Assembly (NCBI RefSeq): GCF_015140455.1
Contig: NZ_AP024094.1
Coordinates: 2,976,001 to 3,040,000, forward strand
DNA from: Jeongeupia sp. HS-3
GTDB lineage: Bacteria > Pseudomonadota > Gammaproteobacteria > Burkholderiales > Chitinibacteraceae
DNA length: 64,000 bases
Reading direction: 5' to 3'
Positions 43,653-52,623 of this stretch are shown in pieces (within the stretch, counting starts at the first letter, position 1; the number at the start of each line of letters is the position of its first letter). A model generated the notes under the pieces. That model worked only from the letters and a program-made list of their open reading frames with translations. It ran no database searches and was not told the DNA's origin. The translations under genes and the position numbers were made by a program.

Positions 43653-44528
43653 ATGAAAAACATGCCCGAGCTCGACTGGAACGATCTGAAGTACTTCCTT
43701 GCCGTGGCGCGCGGCGGCGGGCTGACGCCGGCGGCGCAGGCGCTGCACAGCAGCGCGTCGACGGTCTCGCGGCACATGGACGCGCTGGAAAAACGCCTCG
43801 GCGTGCGGCTGTTCATGCGCCAGCAGCGCGGCTATCTGCTGACCGATGAAGGCAGTGCGCTGTTCGAGCACGTGGCCGAAGTCGAACGGGCGATGCAGGC
43901 GGTCGAGCGCCGCAGCAGCGAGGTCGCCGGGCTGGTGAAGGTCGCGACGTCGGAAACACTGGGCAACCATCTGCTGGCGCCGAATCTGGCCGGTTTTGCC
44001 GCGCAGTATCCGCATGCGCAGGTCGAGCTGGTGATCAGCCGCAACCTGGCCGATCTCTCGCGCCGCGAGGCCGATCTGGCGCTGCGGATGATGGAACCCG
44101 GCGCGGCCATCGTCGGCAACGACTACATCGCGCATCCGCTCGGCAAGGTGCGTTTCGGCCTGTATGCGACGCCGGCGCTGGTGGCAGCGCATCCGGACTG
44201 GCGCACGATGCCCTATGTGACGTGGGATGAATCCTGGGGCTACTACTCGATGGGCAACTGGCTGATCGCGCAGTTCGGCGGCCGGCCACCGGTGCTGCGC
44301 GCCAATAATCTGCAGGCGCAATACCTGGCCGCGCGCACCGGCATCGGGCTGGTGATGCTGCCGCACTTTCACGGCGACGCCGACCCGCTGCTACAGACCG
44401 TCGCCGACATGCCCGAGCCGGCCGGCCGCGATCTGTGGATCGTCTATCACCGCGATCTGAAAGCGAGCCGGCGGGTGCTGGCGATGCGCAGCTATGTCGA
44501 GGCGCTGGCGCGGCGCGTGCTCGGCTGA
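43653..44528 (+). CDS. LysR-family transcriptional regulator
   Basis: The 291-residue protein has the wHTH DLKYFLAVARGGGLTPAAQALHSSASTVSRHMDALEKRLG and a short LTTR effector domain (GLVKVATSETLGNHLLAPNLAGFAAQYPHAQVELVISR). This is the CrgA-like class that often represses its own neighbour. It is divergent from the EamA gene and flanked by an ATTTTCCGTAT repeat pair, which may be its operator. ATG 43662 is an alternative start. Confidence 0.88.
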   Translation: MKNMPELDWNDLKYFLAVARGGGLTPAAQALHSSASTVSRHMDALEKRLGVRLFMRQQRGYLLTDEGSALFEHVAEVERAMQAVERRSSEVAGLVKVATSETLGNHLLAPNLAGFAAQYPHAQVELVISRNLADLSRREADLALRMMEPGAAIVGNDYIAHPLGKVRFGLYATPALVAAHPDWRTMPYVTWDESWGYYSMGNWLIAQFGGRPPVLRANNLQAQYLAARTGIGLVMLPHFHGDADPLLQTVADMPEPAGRDLWIVYHRDLKASRRVLAMRSYVEALARRVLG

Positions 44529-44545
44529 AGCGTCGGAGCCGGGCG

Positions 44546-45085
44546 TTACTTGAGCGTTTCGAACTCGATCAGCAGCGTGGTCTTTTCGTCATTCAGCCAC
44601 AGCTGGCCGTCCTGAATCGTCACCTGCAGCCGCATCGAGCGTTCGAGCATGGCACCGAGCGCGCCGAGGGTGTCGTTGTCGATCGCCAGCACATGCAGGT
44701 TGTCGAAGCGGGTGAAGCCGCCGGCCATCGGTGCCCACCAGGTTTCGGCAAAACGGGTGCCGCCGTAGGCGTAAATCCATGCTTCATCGGCGCGCTGCGC
44801 GGCGCGGCGGATGCGTTTTTCGTCGGGCTGGCCGAGCTCGATCATCACCTCGATCTCGTCGACGAGGTTCTTCTGCCACAGCGCCGGCTCTTCGTCATCG
44901 CTGATGCCCTTGCCGAAAGCCATGGTTTCGCTGGCGTGGCGGGCAAACGCAACCAGACGCAGCATCAGCCGTTCCGGCGTTTCCGACGGGTGCTGGGCGA
45001 CGGTGAGCGCGTGCGTCTCGTAATAGCCGCGATCCATATCGGCGATATTCAGTTCGGCTTTGTAGATCGTGGCCTTGAGCGCCAT
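44546..45085 (-). CDS. yaeQ: YaeQ family protein
   Basis: The 179 residues begin MALKATIYKAELNIADMDRGYYETHALTVAQHPSETPERLMLRLVAF and include DEPDIWQK-like EEPALWQKNLVDEIEVMIELGQPDEKRIRRA. The family has a PD-(D/E)XK nuclease-like fold of unknown role. The length is exact for YaeQ. Confidence 0.95.
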   Translation of the reverse strand: MALKATIYKAELNIADMDRGYYETHALTVAQHPSETPERLMLRLVAFARHASETMAFGKGISDDEEPALWQKNLVDEIEVMIELGQPDEKRIRRAAQRADEAWIYAYGGTRFAETWWAPMAGGFTRFDNLHVLAIDNDTLGALGAMLERSMRLQVTIQDGQLWLNDEKTTLLIEFETLK

Positions 45086-45262
45086 GGTGGCCTTGTGCTG
45101 GAAAGGGGAAAGGCGCGAAGTTTAGAGCAGCGTCAATGAATCGGCGAGCTTCTTGCCGATTGACGGCCAGCCGGCGGGTGCAGATCGTCGCGAATGGGCA
45201 TAAAATCGTGCTTTTTCACGGACGACGGTTCGGCGTCCGGTCATTTACCCGTGGGGCAAGCA

Positions 45263-46471
45263 ATGAATCTGGCGGATGTGCAGGCGAAGTATCAGGCGTT
45301 CAAGGAACTCGGTCTCAAACTCGACATGTCGCGCGGCAAGCCGGCGCCGGAGCAGCTCGATCTGTCGCTGCCGCTGCTCGATGCACTCGACGGCTTCAAG
45401 GCCGCCGACGGCACCGACACCCGCAACTACGGCGGCATCGTCGCCGAAGCGCGCGCGCTGTTCGCCAGCCTGCTCGATGTGCCGGCGCCGCAAGTCGTCG
45501 TCGAAGGCAGCGCCAGCCTGTCGCTGATGCACGATGTGCTGATCTACAGCATGGTTTACGGCCAGCCGGGCCATGCGCCGTGGGCCGGTCAGTCGCCGGC
45601 CTTCATCTGCCCGGTACCGGGTTACGACCGTCACTTCGGCATCTGCGAAGCGCTGGGCATCCGCATGATCAACGTCGCGATGACCGACAACGGCCCGGAC
45701 ATGGACGAAGTCGAGCGTCTGGTCGCGTCGGATGCCAGCATCAAGGGCATGTGGAACGTGCCGAAGTACAGCAACCCGGGTGGCGTGGTGTATTCGGATG
45801 AAACCATCCGCCGTCTCGCCGCGATGAAGACCGCCGCGCCGGACTTCATCCTGATGTGGGACGATGCTTACCGCTTCCACCACCTCACCGCTGAAAACAT
45901 CGTCAGCGCCGGTGTCATCGATGCCTGCGCCGCCGCCGGCAACCCGAACCGCGCGTGGGTGTTCGCATCGACGTCCAAGGTGACCTTCGCCGGTGCCGGC
46001 CTGGCCGCGCTGGCCAGCTCGACTGAGAACGTCGCATGGTGGACCAAGAAGTCGGGCATCCGCAGCATCGGTCCGGACAAGATCAACCAGCTCCGTCACG
46101 TGCGTTTCCTCAAGGACCGCGCTGGCGTCGAGGCGCTGATGGTCAAGCATCGCGACATCCTCGCGCCGAAGTTCGATGCGGTACTGGCGCAGTTCGAAGC
46201 CGTGCTCGGCGGCGTCGAAGGCGTGAGCTGGACTTACCCGAAGGGCGGTTACTTCATCGATCTGGTCACGCCGAACGGCTTTGCCAAGCAGACCATCGAA
46301 CTGGCCAAGGCCGCCGGCATCACGCTGACTCCGGCCGGCGCGGCGTTCCCGTACGGCAAGGACCCGAAGGACGCGCACATCCGCATCGCGCCGAGCTTCC
46401 CGTCGCTGAAGGAAATCACCCAGGCGGCAGAAGGGATTGCGCTGGCGTTGCGCCTGGCGATCGGCCGCTAA
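45263..46471 (+). CDS. Aminotransferase class I/II, aspartate aminotransferase Ic type
   Basis: The 402-residue PLP enzyme has an N-terminal LDMSRGKPAPEQLDLSLP, NYGGIVAEARALFASLL, SASLSLMHDVLIY and PVPGYDRHFGICEALGI. The PLP-lysine is in FASTSKVTFAGAGLAAL, and RIAPSFPSLKEI near the end contains the substrate Arg. This matches the subgroup Ic aspartate aminotransferase family rather than AspC. It is monocistronic and its 3' end carries palindromic repeat copy B. Confidence 0.88.
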   Translation: MNLADVQAKYQAFKELGLKLDMSRGKPAPEQLDLSLPLLDALDGFKAADGTDTRNYGGIVAEARALFASLLDVPAPQVVVEGSASLSLMHDVLIYSMVYGQPGHAPWAGQSPAFICPVPGYDRHFGICEALGIRMINVAMTDNGPDMDEVERLVASDASIKGMWNVPKYSNPGGVVYSDETIRRLAAMKTAAPDFILMWDDAYRFHHLTAENIVSAGVIDACAAAGNPNRAWVFASTSKVTFAGAGLAALASSTENVAWWTKKSGIRSIGPDKINQLRHVRFLKDRAGVEALMVKHRDILAPKFDAVLAQFEAVLGGVEGVSWTYPKGGYFIDLVTPNGFAKQTIELAKAAGITLTPAGAAFPYGKDPKDAHIRIAPSFPSLKEITQAAEGIALALRLAIGR

Positions 46472-46473
46472 AA

Positions 46474-46619
46474 AAACCTGCCTCGTCAGACCTGCTGCGC
46501 TTGCGCATCTCGCTGTCGTCCGATGCTCGAAATCCTCATGTACTCATACGTACATTCCGGTTTCTGCGCTTCGGGCGTCAGCGATCTGCTTTGGCTCGCA
46601 GGCCTGCCGAAGCAGGTTT
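46474..46619. repeat. Palindromic intergenic repeat, copy B (about 146 bp)
   Basis: The ends AAACCTGC / GCAGGTTT pair, and the centre TGTAC / GTACA (loop TCATAC) replaces TTTAC / GTAAA of the other copies with both sides changed. Shared core text is GATGCTCGAAATCCTCATGT and CATTCCGGTTTCTGCGCT. It starts 3 nt after the aminotransferase stop. Confidence 0.85.
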
Positions 46620-46640
46620 GCGCATCGCATCGTCTTGATC

Positions 46641-46675
46641 AAAACCGCCGCCCGGCTTGTCCGGCGGCGGTTTTT
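46641..46675 (+). terminator. Rho-independent terminator
   Basis: AAAACCGCCGCC / GGCGGCGGTTTT stem with a run of T directly after. It ends the aminotransferase transcript behind repeat copy B. Confidence 0.92.
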
Positions 46676-46754
46676 CGTTGTCTGCGTTGCGCTGAACCCA
46701 CCGTGACGACAGACGCGGTCGCGCCGATGTCGATGGTTGATTTATGCTTTCGGC

Positions 46755-47651
46755 ATGAATGAATCCCCGCTCTGGACCGCCGGCTTCCGGCACTTTCTCG
46801 GCTCGCGCTTCATGGCGCTAGCGCTGTGCGACGGCCCGCCGCCGCCGCCCGGTGATGTCGCGCGTTTCGCGCTGTGTCTGGTGCAAGCCGGCTCGGCCCG
46901 GGTCGAAATCGGCGGCATCAGTCAGTTGGTGACCGCGCCGGCCGCCCTGCTTTTCGACGAGACATTAAGGCCAAGCTTCGAAGCCGCACGCGGCTTGCGC
47001 TGCGAGAGCGTGGTGTTCCATCCCGGCATCGTCAATGATGTGTTCGAGCCGGCGGTACTGCGCGCCGGCGGCTATACCGGCACGGCGATGCAGGATGCCG
47101 ACGTGCTCGATCCGTTCATTTCCGGCTCGCCGCTGCGGCGCTGCCTGGCCTTGTCGCCGGCGCTGGCGGCCCGCGCCAGTGCGGCGCTGGGACAAATGCG
47201 CATCTTGCTGACCCGGCAGGACGATCTGCGCTGGCCCTGCCGTACCCGTGCCGCCTGGATCGAGCTGCTGTTCGGCCTGCGCGCGGCGTGGGATGCCACC
47301 GATCCGGCGCAACTGCTGCCCAGCGATGAGCGAGTTGCCTGCGCCTTGCAATGGGTGCACGACCACTATGCCGAATCGTTCACCGTCGAGACGCTGGCGC
47401 GCGTGGTCGGCTGCAACCGCACCACCTTGAACGACGGGTTTCGCGCGCATACCGGTCACAGCATCCGTGCCTACGTCGTTGCGCTGCGCATGCGCGCCGC
47501 GGCGCAATTGCTGCGCGATACGCTGATCCCGGTCGGCGACGTGATGGCCAAGGTCGGCTATGACAACCCCAGTCACTTCAGCCGCACCTTCCGCAGCAGC
47601 ACCGGCTTGACGCCGGGTGCGTACCGGCAGCGCGAGTGCTGGCTGGACTGA
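46755..47651 (+). CDS. AraC-family transcriptional regulator
   Basis: The 298-residue protein carries a C-terminal AraC DNA-binding pair of helix-turn-helices: VHDHYAESFTVETLARVVGCNRTTLNDGFRAHTGHSIRAYV and VGDVMAKVGYDNPSHFSRTFRSSTGLTPGAYRQRE. The N-terminal 180 residues are a likely effector-binding or cupin-like domain (ARVEIGGISQLVTAPAALLF). Its ligand is unknown. A TTG at 46737 could add six residues. Confidence 0.9.
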   Translation: MNESPLWTAGFRHFLGSRFMALALCDGPPPPPGDVARFALCLVQAGSARVEIGGISQLVTAPAALLFDETLRPSFEAARGLRCESVVFHPGIVNDVFEPAVLRAGGYTGTAMQDADVLDPFISGSPLRRCLALSPALAARASAALGQMRILLTRQDDLRWPCRTRAAWIELLFGLRAAWDATDPAQLLPSDERVACALQWVHDHYAESFTVETLARVVGCNRTTLNDGFRAHTGHSIRAYVVALRMRAAAQLLRDTLIPVGDVMAKVGYDNPSHFSRTFRSSTGLTPGAYRQRECWLD

Positions 47652-47654
47652 GCG

Positions 47655-48281
47655 CTACTCCTGCGCCCGATCGACGATGAGCTGGCCCAGATCGCGGGCC
47701 CGGATCGCCGCGGCCGGATCGCCCTGCAGCGCGGCGGCGCGATACCAGTGCCAGGCCTGAGCCAGACTGCGCGGCACGCCGTCACCACGCTCGTACAGTG
47801 TCGCCACGATGTACTGGGCGCCCACATCGCCGCCTTCAGCCGCGCGCTCGTACCAGCGCGCGGCGCGGCGCATGTCCTGCGGCGCGCCGCGGCCGAGGAA
47901 ATACTGCGTGGCCAGATTGACCTGCGCTTCGGTGTGGCCCTGTTTGGCGGCTTGGGTAAACCAGCGCGTTGCCTCGGTCTGCGAGCGCGACAGGCCACGA
48001 CCAGTTTCGCATAGCCGGCCCAGCGCGAACTGCGCCGGCGCCGAGCCGGACTCGGCGGCAAAGCGCAGCCAGTACGCGGCGGTCGCATCATCGGCACTGT
48101 TGGCTTCGCCGTTGAGCAACAGCATGGCAATGTTGTACTGCGCGTCGGCATCTCCGGCCTGTGCGCCGGCCTGATACTGGCGTGCAGCCTCGGGATAATC
48201 GCCGGGCCGGTGGGCTGGCTCGGCCGGATAGGCCGCGATGGCGAGGGTGGAGCAGAAAGACAAAAGCAAGAGCACGCGCAC
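47655..48281 (-). CDS. Exported Sel1-repeat (TPR-like) protein
   Basis: A GTG start at 48281 with AGGGGG five bases upstream gives 208 residues and a clean signal peptide (VRVLLLLSFCSTLAIA). An ATG at 48362 would prepend 27 residues that spoil it. Sel1 repeats run through most of the mature protein (YWLRFAAESGSAPAQFALGRLCETGRGL; WFTQAAKQGHTEAQVNLATQYFLGRG; WYERAAEGGDVGAQYIVATLYERGDGV). Such proteins mediate protein contacts, often at the envelope. Confidence 0.87.
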   Translation of the reverse strand: MRVLLLLSFCSTLAIAAYPAEPAHRPGDYPEAARQYQAGAQAGDADAQYNIAMLLLNGEANSADDATAAYWLRFAAESGSAPAQFALGRLCETGRGLSRSQTEATRWFTQAAKQGHTEAQVNLATQYFLGRGAPQDMRRAARWYERAAEGGDVGAQYIVATLYERGDGVPRSLAQAWHWYRAAALQGDPAAAIRARDLGQLIVDRAQE

Positions 48282-48782
48282 GACAACCCCCTGCACGGCG
48301 ATGGCGCCGTGGCTGCCTACATGTCGCAGGGCGACGGCAAGGGCGGATGAGGCAGCAGTCATGGTGTCCGGATGCGCGGCGCCGGCCTTGCGCGGCGCCG
48401 CGGCACGCGCTTCCGGCAGGTGTAGTCAGCCGGTTTTGCGCATGCATGAAGCAGTCTATGCACGGTTTGCCGATGCCTGCTGTCGGGATGCTCATGCTTC
48501 CCGCGCCAACGGGTTGCAATGCGCCTGTTTTGAGACGAGGCTATCCCGCTTCGATGCCCGGTTTGCGGCGTGTGGTCCGGAAAAATGACGGGTTTTGCCG
48601 CTTGTCGACTGAGTGCGCGCACCCGGCTTTGGTCGATCAACGGCGGGCCGGGCGGGCTGCGCGAGCGGGTCGATATCGTGCCGCTTGAGGACATGCAATA
48701 GGGGAAACGCCATTTGCTGCGTCGCATCAACGCCGCAAAACGCACGGTATGATGGCCGGGTCAGCCAGTTCAGGAATACCCG
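48282..48782. other. Intergenic region, 501 bp
   Basis: A promoter region for the divergent Sel1 (left) and DUF3422 (right) genes. A short ORF at 48585-48701 (38 codons, MTGFAACRLSARTRLWSINGG onward) is visible; its coding status is doubtful. No repeat or RNA motif was found. Confidence 0.4.
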
Positions 48783-50081
48783 ATGACCGCCACCACCGTA
48801 CTCAAGCTGAATGAATATCCGCAGCGGCGATTGCTCAACGACGAAGCGCATGCCCGGCCATTTGAACCCGCCAGCACGCCGGGGCGAATCAGCCATATCG
48901 TTTATCTGAACCGCAATGTGAGCATCGAGCAGGAATGCTGGCTGGTCGGCGAGCTGTGCGCCTGGTTCCGGGTGCCGCCACCGACACCGGGGCCGGTGCA
49001 TTTTTCGGTTGATCTGGGGCCGCTGCGTTTCAAATGGGCACGGCATAGCGAGTTTTCATCGCTGACCTTCTCGCAGTACGGCGAAGCGGGCGAACCGTTC
49101 GCCGGTAGCGCGCTCGATCTGGTCCCGGCCGACTGGCTGGCACAAATGCCCGGCAATATCCTGCTGGCGGCGCATGCGGTGCTGTTGGCCGATGCCGACC
49201 TGTCGGTGCCACTGGAAGACATCAGCGAGCGATACTTTGACGGCCACGACCTGATCGGCGCGCAACTCGGCGACGGCAGCGGCACCGCGTACACCGATTT
49301 CCACCTCCACGCCGGCGGATTTTCGCGTTACCTCGTGATCGACCACAGCATGGGGCCGCGTCAGGCGGGGCGCATGGTGCAGCGGCTGTTCGAGATCGAT
49401 ACCTACCGGATGCTGGCGTTTCTGGCGCTGCCGGTGGCCAAGAGCATTTCGCCCGAGCTGAGCGATGCCGATCATGAACTGGCCGAGCTGACCACGGCGA
49501 TGTCGAACGCCCGGCAAGACGATGAACCGGCGCTGCTCGACCGGCTGACCAAGCTGGCCAGCCGGATCGAGAGTGCATTGTCGCTCACCGACCACCGTTT
49601 CTCGGCGGCGCATGCTTATTACGAAATCGTCCGCCGCCGCGTGGGCGAACTGCGCGAGCTGCGGATTCAGGGCGTGCAGCCGTTCAACGAGTTTGTCGAG
49701 CGACGCTTGAGCCCGGCGATGGAAACCTGCGAAGCGGTTGCGCGGCGCCAGCGCGTGCTGGCGGCACGCGTCGCCCGGGCATCGTCGCTGCTGCGCACCC
49801 GCGTCGATATCACCCACGAGAAGCAGAATCAGGCCTTGCTCGAATCCATGAACAAGCGCGCCCATCTGCAACTGCGACTGCAGGAAACCGTGGAAGGCTT
49901 GTCGGTCGCGGCGATCACCTATTACACCGTCGGCCTGGTCGGCTATGCGGCCAAGGGGCTCAAATCGGCCGGTGTCCATATCAATCCGGAGCTGGCGACC
50001 GGCGTGGCGATTCCGGTGGTCGCGCTACTGGTGGCGCTCGGCCTGCGGCGGATGCGCAAGGCGCTGATGAACGAGGCGTGA
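48783..50081 (+). CDS. DUF3422 family membrane-anchored protein
   Basis: The 432-residue protein starts MTATTVLKLNEYPQRRLLNDEAHARPFEP, with ISHIVYLNRNVSIEQEC and FEIDTYRMLAFLALPVAKSISPELSDADHELAELT. This is the signature of DUF3422. A long coiled-coil segment follows (about residues 220-360), with two membrane helices near the end (AAITYYTVGLVGYAAKGL; TGVAIPVVALLVALG). The function is unknown. It is convergent to tadG with no gap. Confidence 0.93.
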   Translation: MTATTVLKLNEYPQRRLLNDEAHARPFEPASTPGRISHIVYLNRNVSIEQECWLVGELCAWFRVPPPTPGPVHFSVDLGPLRFKWARHSEFSSLTFSQYGEAGEPFAGSALDLVPADWLAQMPGNILLAAHAVLLADADLSVPLEDISERYFDGHDLIGAQLGDGSGTAYTDFHLHAGGFSRYLVIDHSMGPRQAGRMVQRLFEIDTYRMLAFLALPVAKSISPELSDADHELAELTTAMSNARQDDEPALLDRLTKLASRIESALSLTDHRFSAAHAYYEIVRRRVGELRELRIQGVQPFNEFVERRLSPAMETCEAVARRQRVLAARVARASSLLRTRVDITHEKQNQALLESMNKRAHLQLRLQETVEGLSVAAITYYTVGLVGYAAKGLKSAGVHINPELATGVAIPVVALLVALGLRRMRKALMNEA

Positions 50082-51578
50082 TCAGTTCACCAGTCCGCTG
50101 CCGCCGCACTGGACGTTGAGTAGTGTGACGTCGGCGTAATTGAGCCGGACGCCTAGCATGGTTAGCAAGCCGTTGACGATGGGGTCGAGCGCGGTGGTCA
50201 GTGGCGCCAGGATGGTGCCGAGCAGGCCGCCGATGACCCCGCCGAGTGCGCCGAGTGAGCTCGACAGCATGCCGGACAGGAACGATGACAGTGTGCCTAG
50301 TCCCGCGCCGCCGGAATAGCTTTTAGGCGGATCGCTCGGCAGATCGGCGTTGCTGCCGACGTGGAAGTGCAGGGGCGGGACAGCCGGTTCGCCGAGACAG
50401 TTGCCGCTCCCTTGGCAGGCGATGCTCGGCCTGACGCCGATGACGACGTCGGCGCCGCTGTTCGTGCATTGCATCGACTCCAGCCAAGCGGTAGCGCTCG
50501 CCACGGTCAAGGTCAGCGGCACCTCAATCGCCGGAAGCAGCAGCGGTTTGATGCTCAGCGTCAGTCCCAAGCGGGTTTGCGCAGTCTGTGCCTGCGTGCG
50601 CCAGTTACCTTGACTGTCTTTGCCCGGTTGGCCGGCGGCCAACACCGGCGGCTCGATCAGTGTCAGCCCTATGTCTGCGGTGATCCTTGCCACTCCCAGT
50701 GGCAAATCGATCTGCTGCCCGAGGTCGAGGAAGTGGTTGCGGTTCGATTGCTGTAGCGACGTATTCAGCAGGTCGAGCACCGATAGCTGCGCATTCATCG
50801 CCGCCGTTTTATCGGCGATATCGAGGTTGAGCAGGCCGCGGTGATCGGGGGTATCGATCAGGTGGAAATTGGCGCCACCGCTGGTCAGGTTGAGTGTTTG
50901 TAGTAGCACTGCCGTCGCCGGGCTTTGCGTGCTCAGCGCGTTGACCATCGCCAGCCTGAGTTGCTCGTAGCTGACCTGGGTATCGATCAATTGCTCATAA
51001 CCGCCCACCGCCAGTGCCGCAGCCAGTTGGCCGATCGAAAGGCTGGTATTGGCCAGTGCTTGGTAGCTGGCAACCGAGAGCGAGATCGGGCGGCCGAGCA
51101 AGGCTGAAAGTAGTGAGTTGAGTGCACCTTGCTTGCTGTTATCGATTTTCGCCAGCCCGCTGCCGACGGTGAACGCGGCGTAGGCGCTGCTGATGGCGGT
51201 GGCTTCAGCGCTGATGAGCTGCGTACCGGGCAAGAAAAATAGCCTGAACGCGGTATTGCTGACGACGACGCGTGCGGCGTCGACTGGGCTGGCCGACAAG
51301 GCGCCGGTCTGGCCCGGTTGCCAGTGGCCGGTGGTCAACGCCAGTATGTGAGTGGCATCGGGAACGAAGCCATTGTTGCTGGCATTCGCCAAGGCTGCCG
51401 CTTCCGGGGCGCGGAACAGCGATTGTGCTGCCGCCATGGCGGCCAGATCTGCGACCTTCTGCAGTTCGCGTTTTTCGGCATACATTCGGCCGATATCCAG
51501 TGCACCCATGGCGAACACGGCAACAAAAATCAATATTCCCGTGATCGCAATCGCCATACTGCCGGACTGGGAGCGCAT
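50082..51578 (-). CDS. tadG: Tad pilus-assembly protein TadG
   Basis: The 498-residue protein has an N-terminal TadE-like pseudopilin segment (SGSMAIAITGILIFVAVFAMGALDIGR) and then a long region rich in VADLAAMAAAQSLFRAPEAAALANASNNGF, typical of TadG/Tad_C proteins. The rest is beta-rich with LPLGVARITADIGLTLIEPPVLAAG and a cysteine pair near CTNSGADVVIGV. No von Willebrand domain is apparent. It is secreted and membrane-anchored, the last gene of the tad operon, and probably a pilus structural or assembly component. Confidence 0.85.
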   Translation of the reverse strand: MRSQSGSMAIAITGILIFVAVFAMGALDIGRMYAEKRELQKVADLAAMAAAQSLFRAPEAAALANASNNGFVPDATHILALTTGHWQPGQTGALSASPVDAARVVVSNTAFRLFFLPGTQLISAEATAISSAYAAFTVGSGLAKIDNSKQGALNSLLSALLGRPISLSVASYQALANTSLSIGQLAAALAVGGYEQLIDTQVSYEQLRLAMVNALSTQSPATAVLLQTLNLTSGGANFHLIDTPDHRGLLNLDIADKTAAMNAQLSVLDLLNTSLQQSNRNHFLDLGQQIDLPLGVARITADIGLTLIEPPVLAAGQPGKDSQGNWRTQAQTAQTRLGLTLSIKPLLLPAIEVPLTLTVASATAWLESMQCTNSGADVVIGVRPSIACQGSGNCLGEPAVPPLHFHVGSNADLPSDPPKSYSGGAGLGTLSSFLSGMLSSSLGALGGVIGGLLGTILAPLTTALDPIVNGLLTMLGVRLNYADVTLLNVQCGGSGLVN

Positions 51579-51581
51579 CTT

Positions 51582-51863
51582 TTAACGCGTTCCGCTGGTT
51601 TTGGCGTCTTTCACATCGGTGACCGAGATGGCGGTATCAAAGCTCTTTTGGTAGCGCTGATACGCACGTACCGCTTCTTCAGAGCGGGCAGGGAGCAGCG
51701 AGGCTGCATCACCGCTCACTTGCAGCGCCAGCCAAGCGCGGGTGGCATCGCCCACCCGGTAGGGCCGCTGCTTGGCTGGCGTATCCGGATCTGTAATGGG
51801 CTCATCGCCGGCATGAGCCACGCCCGCTAAGGCGAGCAGGAAAAAAAGGCAGCAACGTTTCAT
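51582..51863 (-). CDS. Small DUF3613 protein in the tad operon
   Basis: The 93-residue protein has a signal peptide (MKRCCLFFLLALAGVAHA) and the DUF3613 pattern RVGDATRAWLALQVSGDAAS, then AVRAYQRYQKSF. DUF3613 genes often sit in tad loci of Beta- and Gammaproteobacteria, so a pilus-related envelope role is inferred. It ends 3 bp before tadG. Confidence 0.78.
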   Translation of the reverse strand: MKRCCLFFLLALAGVAHAGDEPITDPDTPAKQRPYRVGDATRAWLALQVSGDAASLLPARSEEAVRAYQRYQKSFDTAISVTDVKDAKTSGTR

Positions 51864-51894
51864 GATTGATCCTTGAGCGAGGTAGCGCCTTAAA

Positions 51895-52623
51895 TTACCG
51901 GGGTGCGGTGTCGAGCGTTTGCGCCATTTGCAATCCAGAAGCGGTGGGCTGCTGCCACAGGCTCGATTCGGTGCCGATGCGTTGGGCGATCTCGCCCGGG
52001 ATGCCCGGATCAGCGGCGCCGCTACTCAATTGCCGGTACAGCGCCAGATTGGCGCGAAAGCGCGGGTCACTCGGCGCCAGTTCCACGGCCCGGGCCAGCG
52101 CTTGGGATGCGCCGGCCCAGTCGCCGCGCAGCAAGGCCAGATAGCCAAGATCGTTCCAGGCGGCGGGGTTGGTGGGCGCATCCCGCGTTGCATCGGTCAG
52201 GTACTGATGCGCCTTGCCCCAGTTTTGTTCGCCGGCGTAAATCAGCGCGAGCCCGTGCTCGGCAGCGGCACGCTGGGGGCCGTTCAACAGTGATTCGTAG
52301 CGTTGCCGCGCGGCGGCAGCGTTGCCGGTGGCACGCTCCGCCCTGGCGCGCATCAACTGTGTTTGGGGCGAGCTGCCGTACGAGTTCTCCAGTGAATCAA
52401 GGTGCGAGAGCGCCGCATAGTGAGTGCCCTGCGCCTGCAGGGACGCGATCATGCTGACGTAGGCGCCGCGTGCATCGGCCGTTTTAACGGGGGCGTCGCC
52501 GCTGGTTTGTCGGGCTTGCTCGGCCAGTTGCTGCTGCTGAGCCTGCGCGACTTGCGTCGGTGTTTGGGCACACGCCGTCAGCAATGCGCCCAGCGGAAGT
52601 ATCAGGGAAAGAAAGCGGCGCAT
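51895..52623 (-). CDS. tadD: TPR lipoprotein TadD
   Basis: The 242-residue protein has a lipoprotein signal (LPLGALLTAC) and TPR repeats: LMRARAERATGNAAAARQRYESLLNG, AAEHGLALIYAGEQNWGKAHQYLTDATRDAPTNPAAWNDLGYLALLRGDWAGA, and ALARAVELAPSDPRFRANLALYRQ. TadD is a Tad lipoprotein that is needed for pilus biogenesis. Its start overlaps the tadC stop. Confidence 0.9.
   Translation of the reverse strand: MRRFLSLILPLGALLTACAQTPTQVAQAQQQQLAEQARQTSGDAPVKTADARGAYVSMIASLQAQGTHYAALSHLDSLENSYGSSPQTQLMRARAERATGNAAAARQRYESLLNGPQRAAAEHGLALIYAGEQNWGKAHQYLTDATRDAPTNPAAWNDLGYLALLRGDWAGASQALARAVELAPSDPRFRANLALYRQLSSGAADPGIPGEIAQRIGTESSLWQQPTASGLQMAQTLDTAPR

Noticed and set aside
48585-48701. A 38-codon ORF (MTGFAACRLSARTRLWSINGG onward) in the Sel1-DUF3422 gap
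   Set aside because: It has some protein-like composition, but no ribosome site, family or conservation evidence. It is kept only as a note in the intergenic entry.
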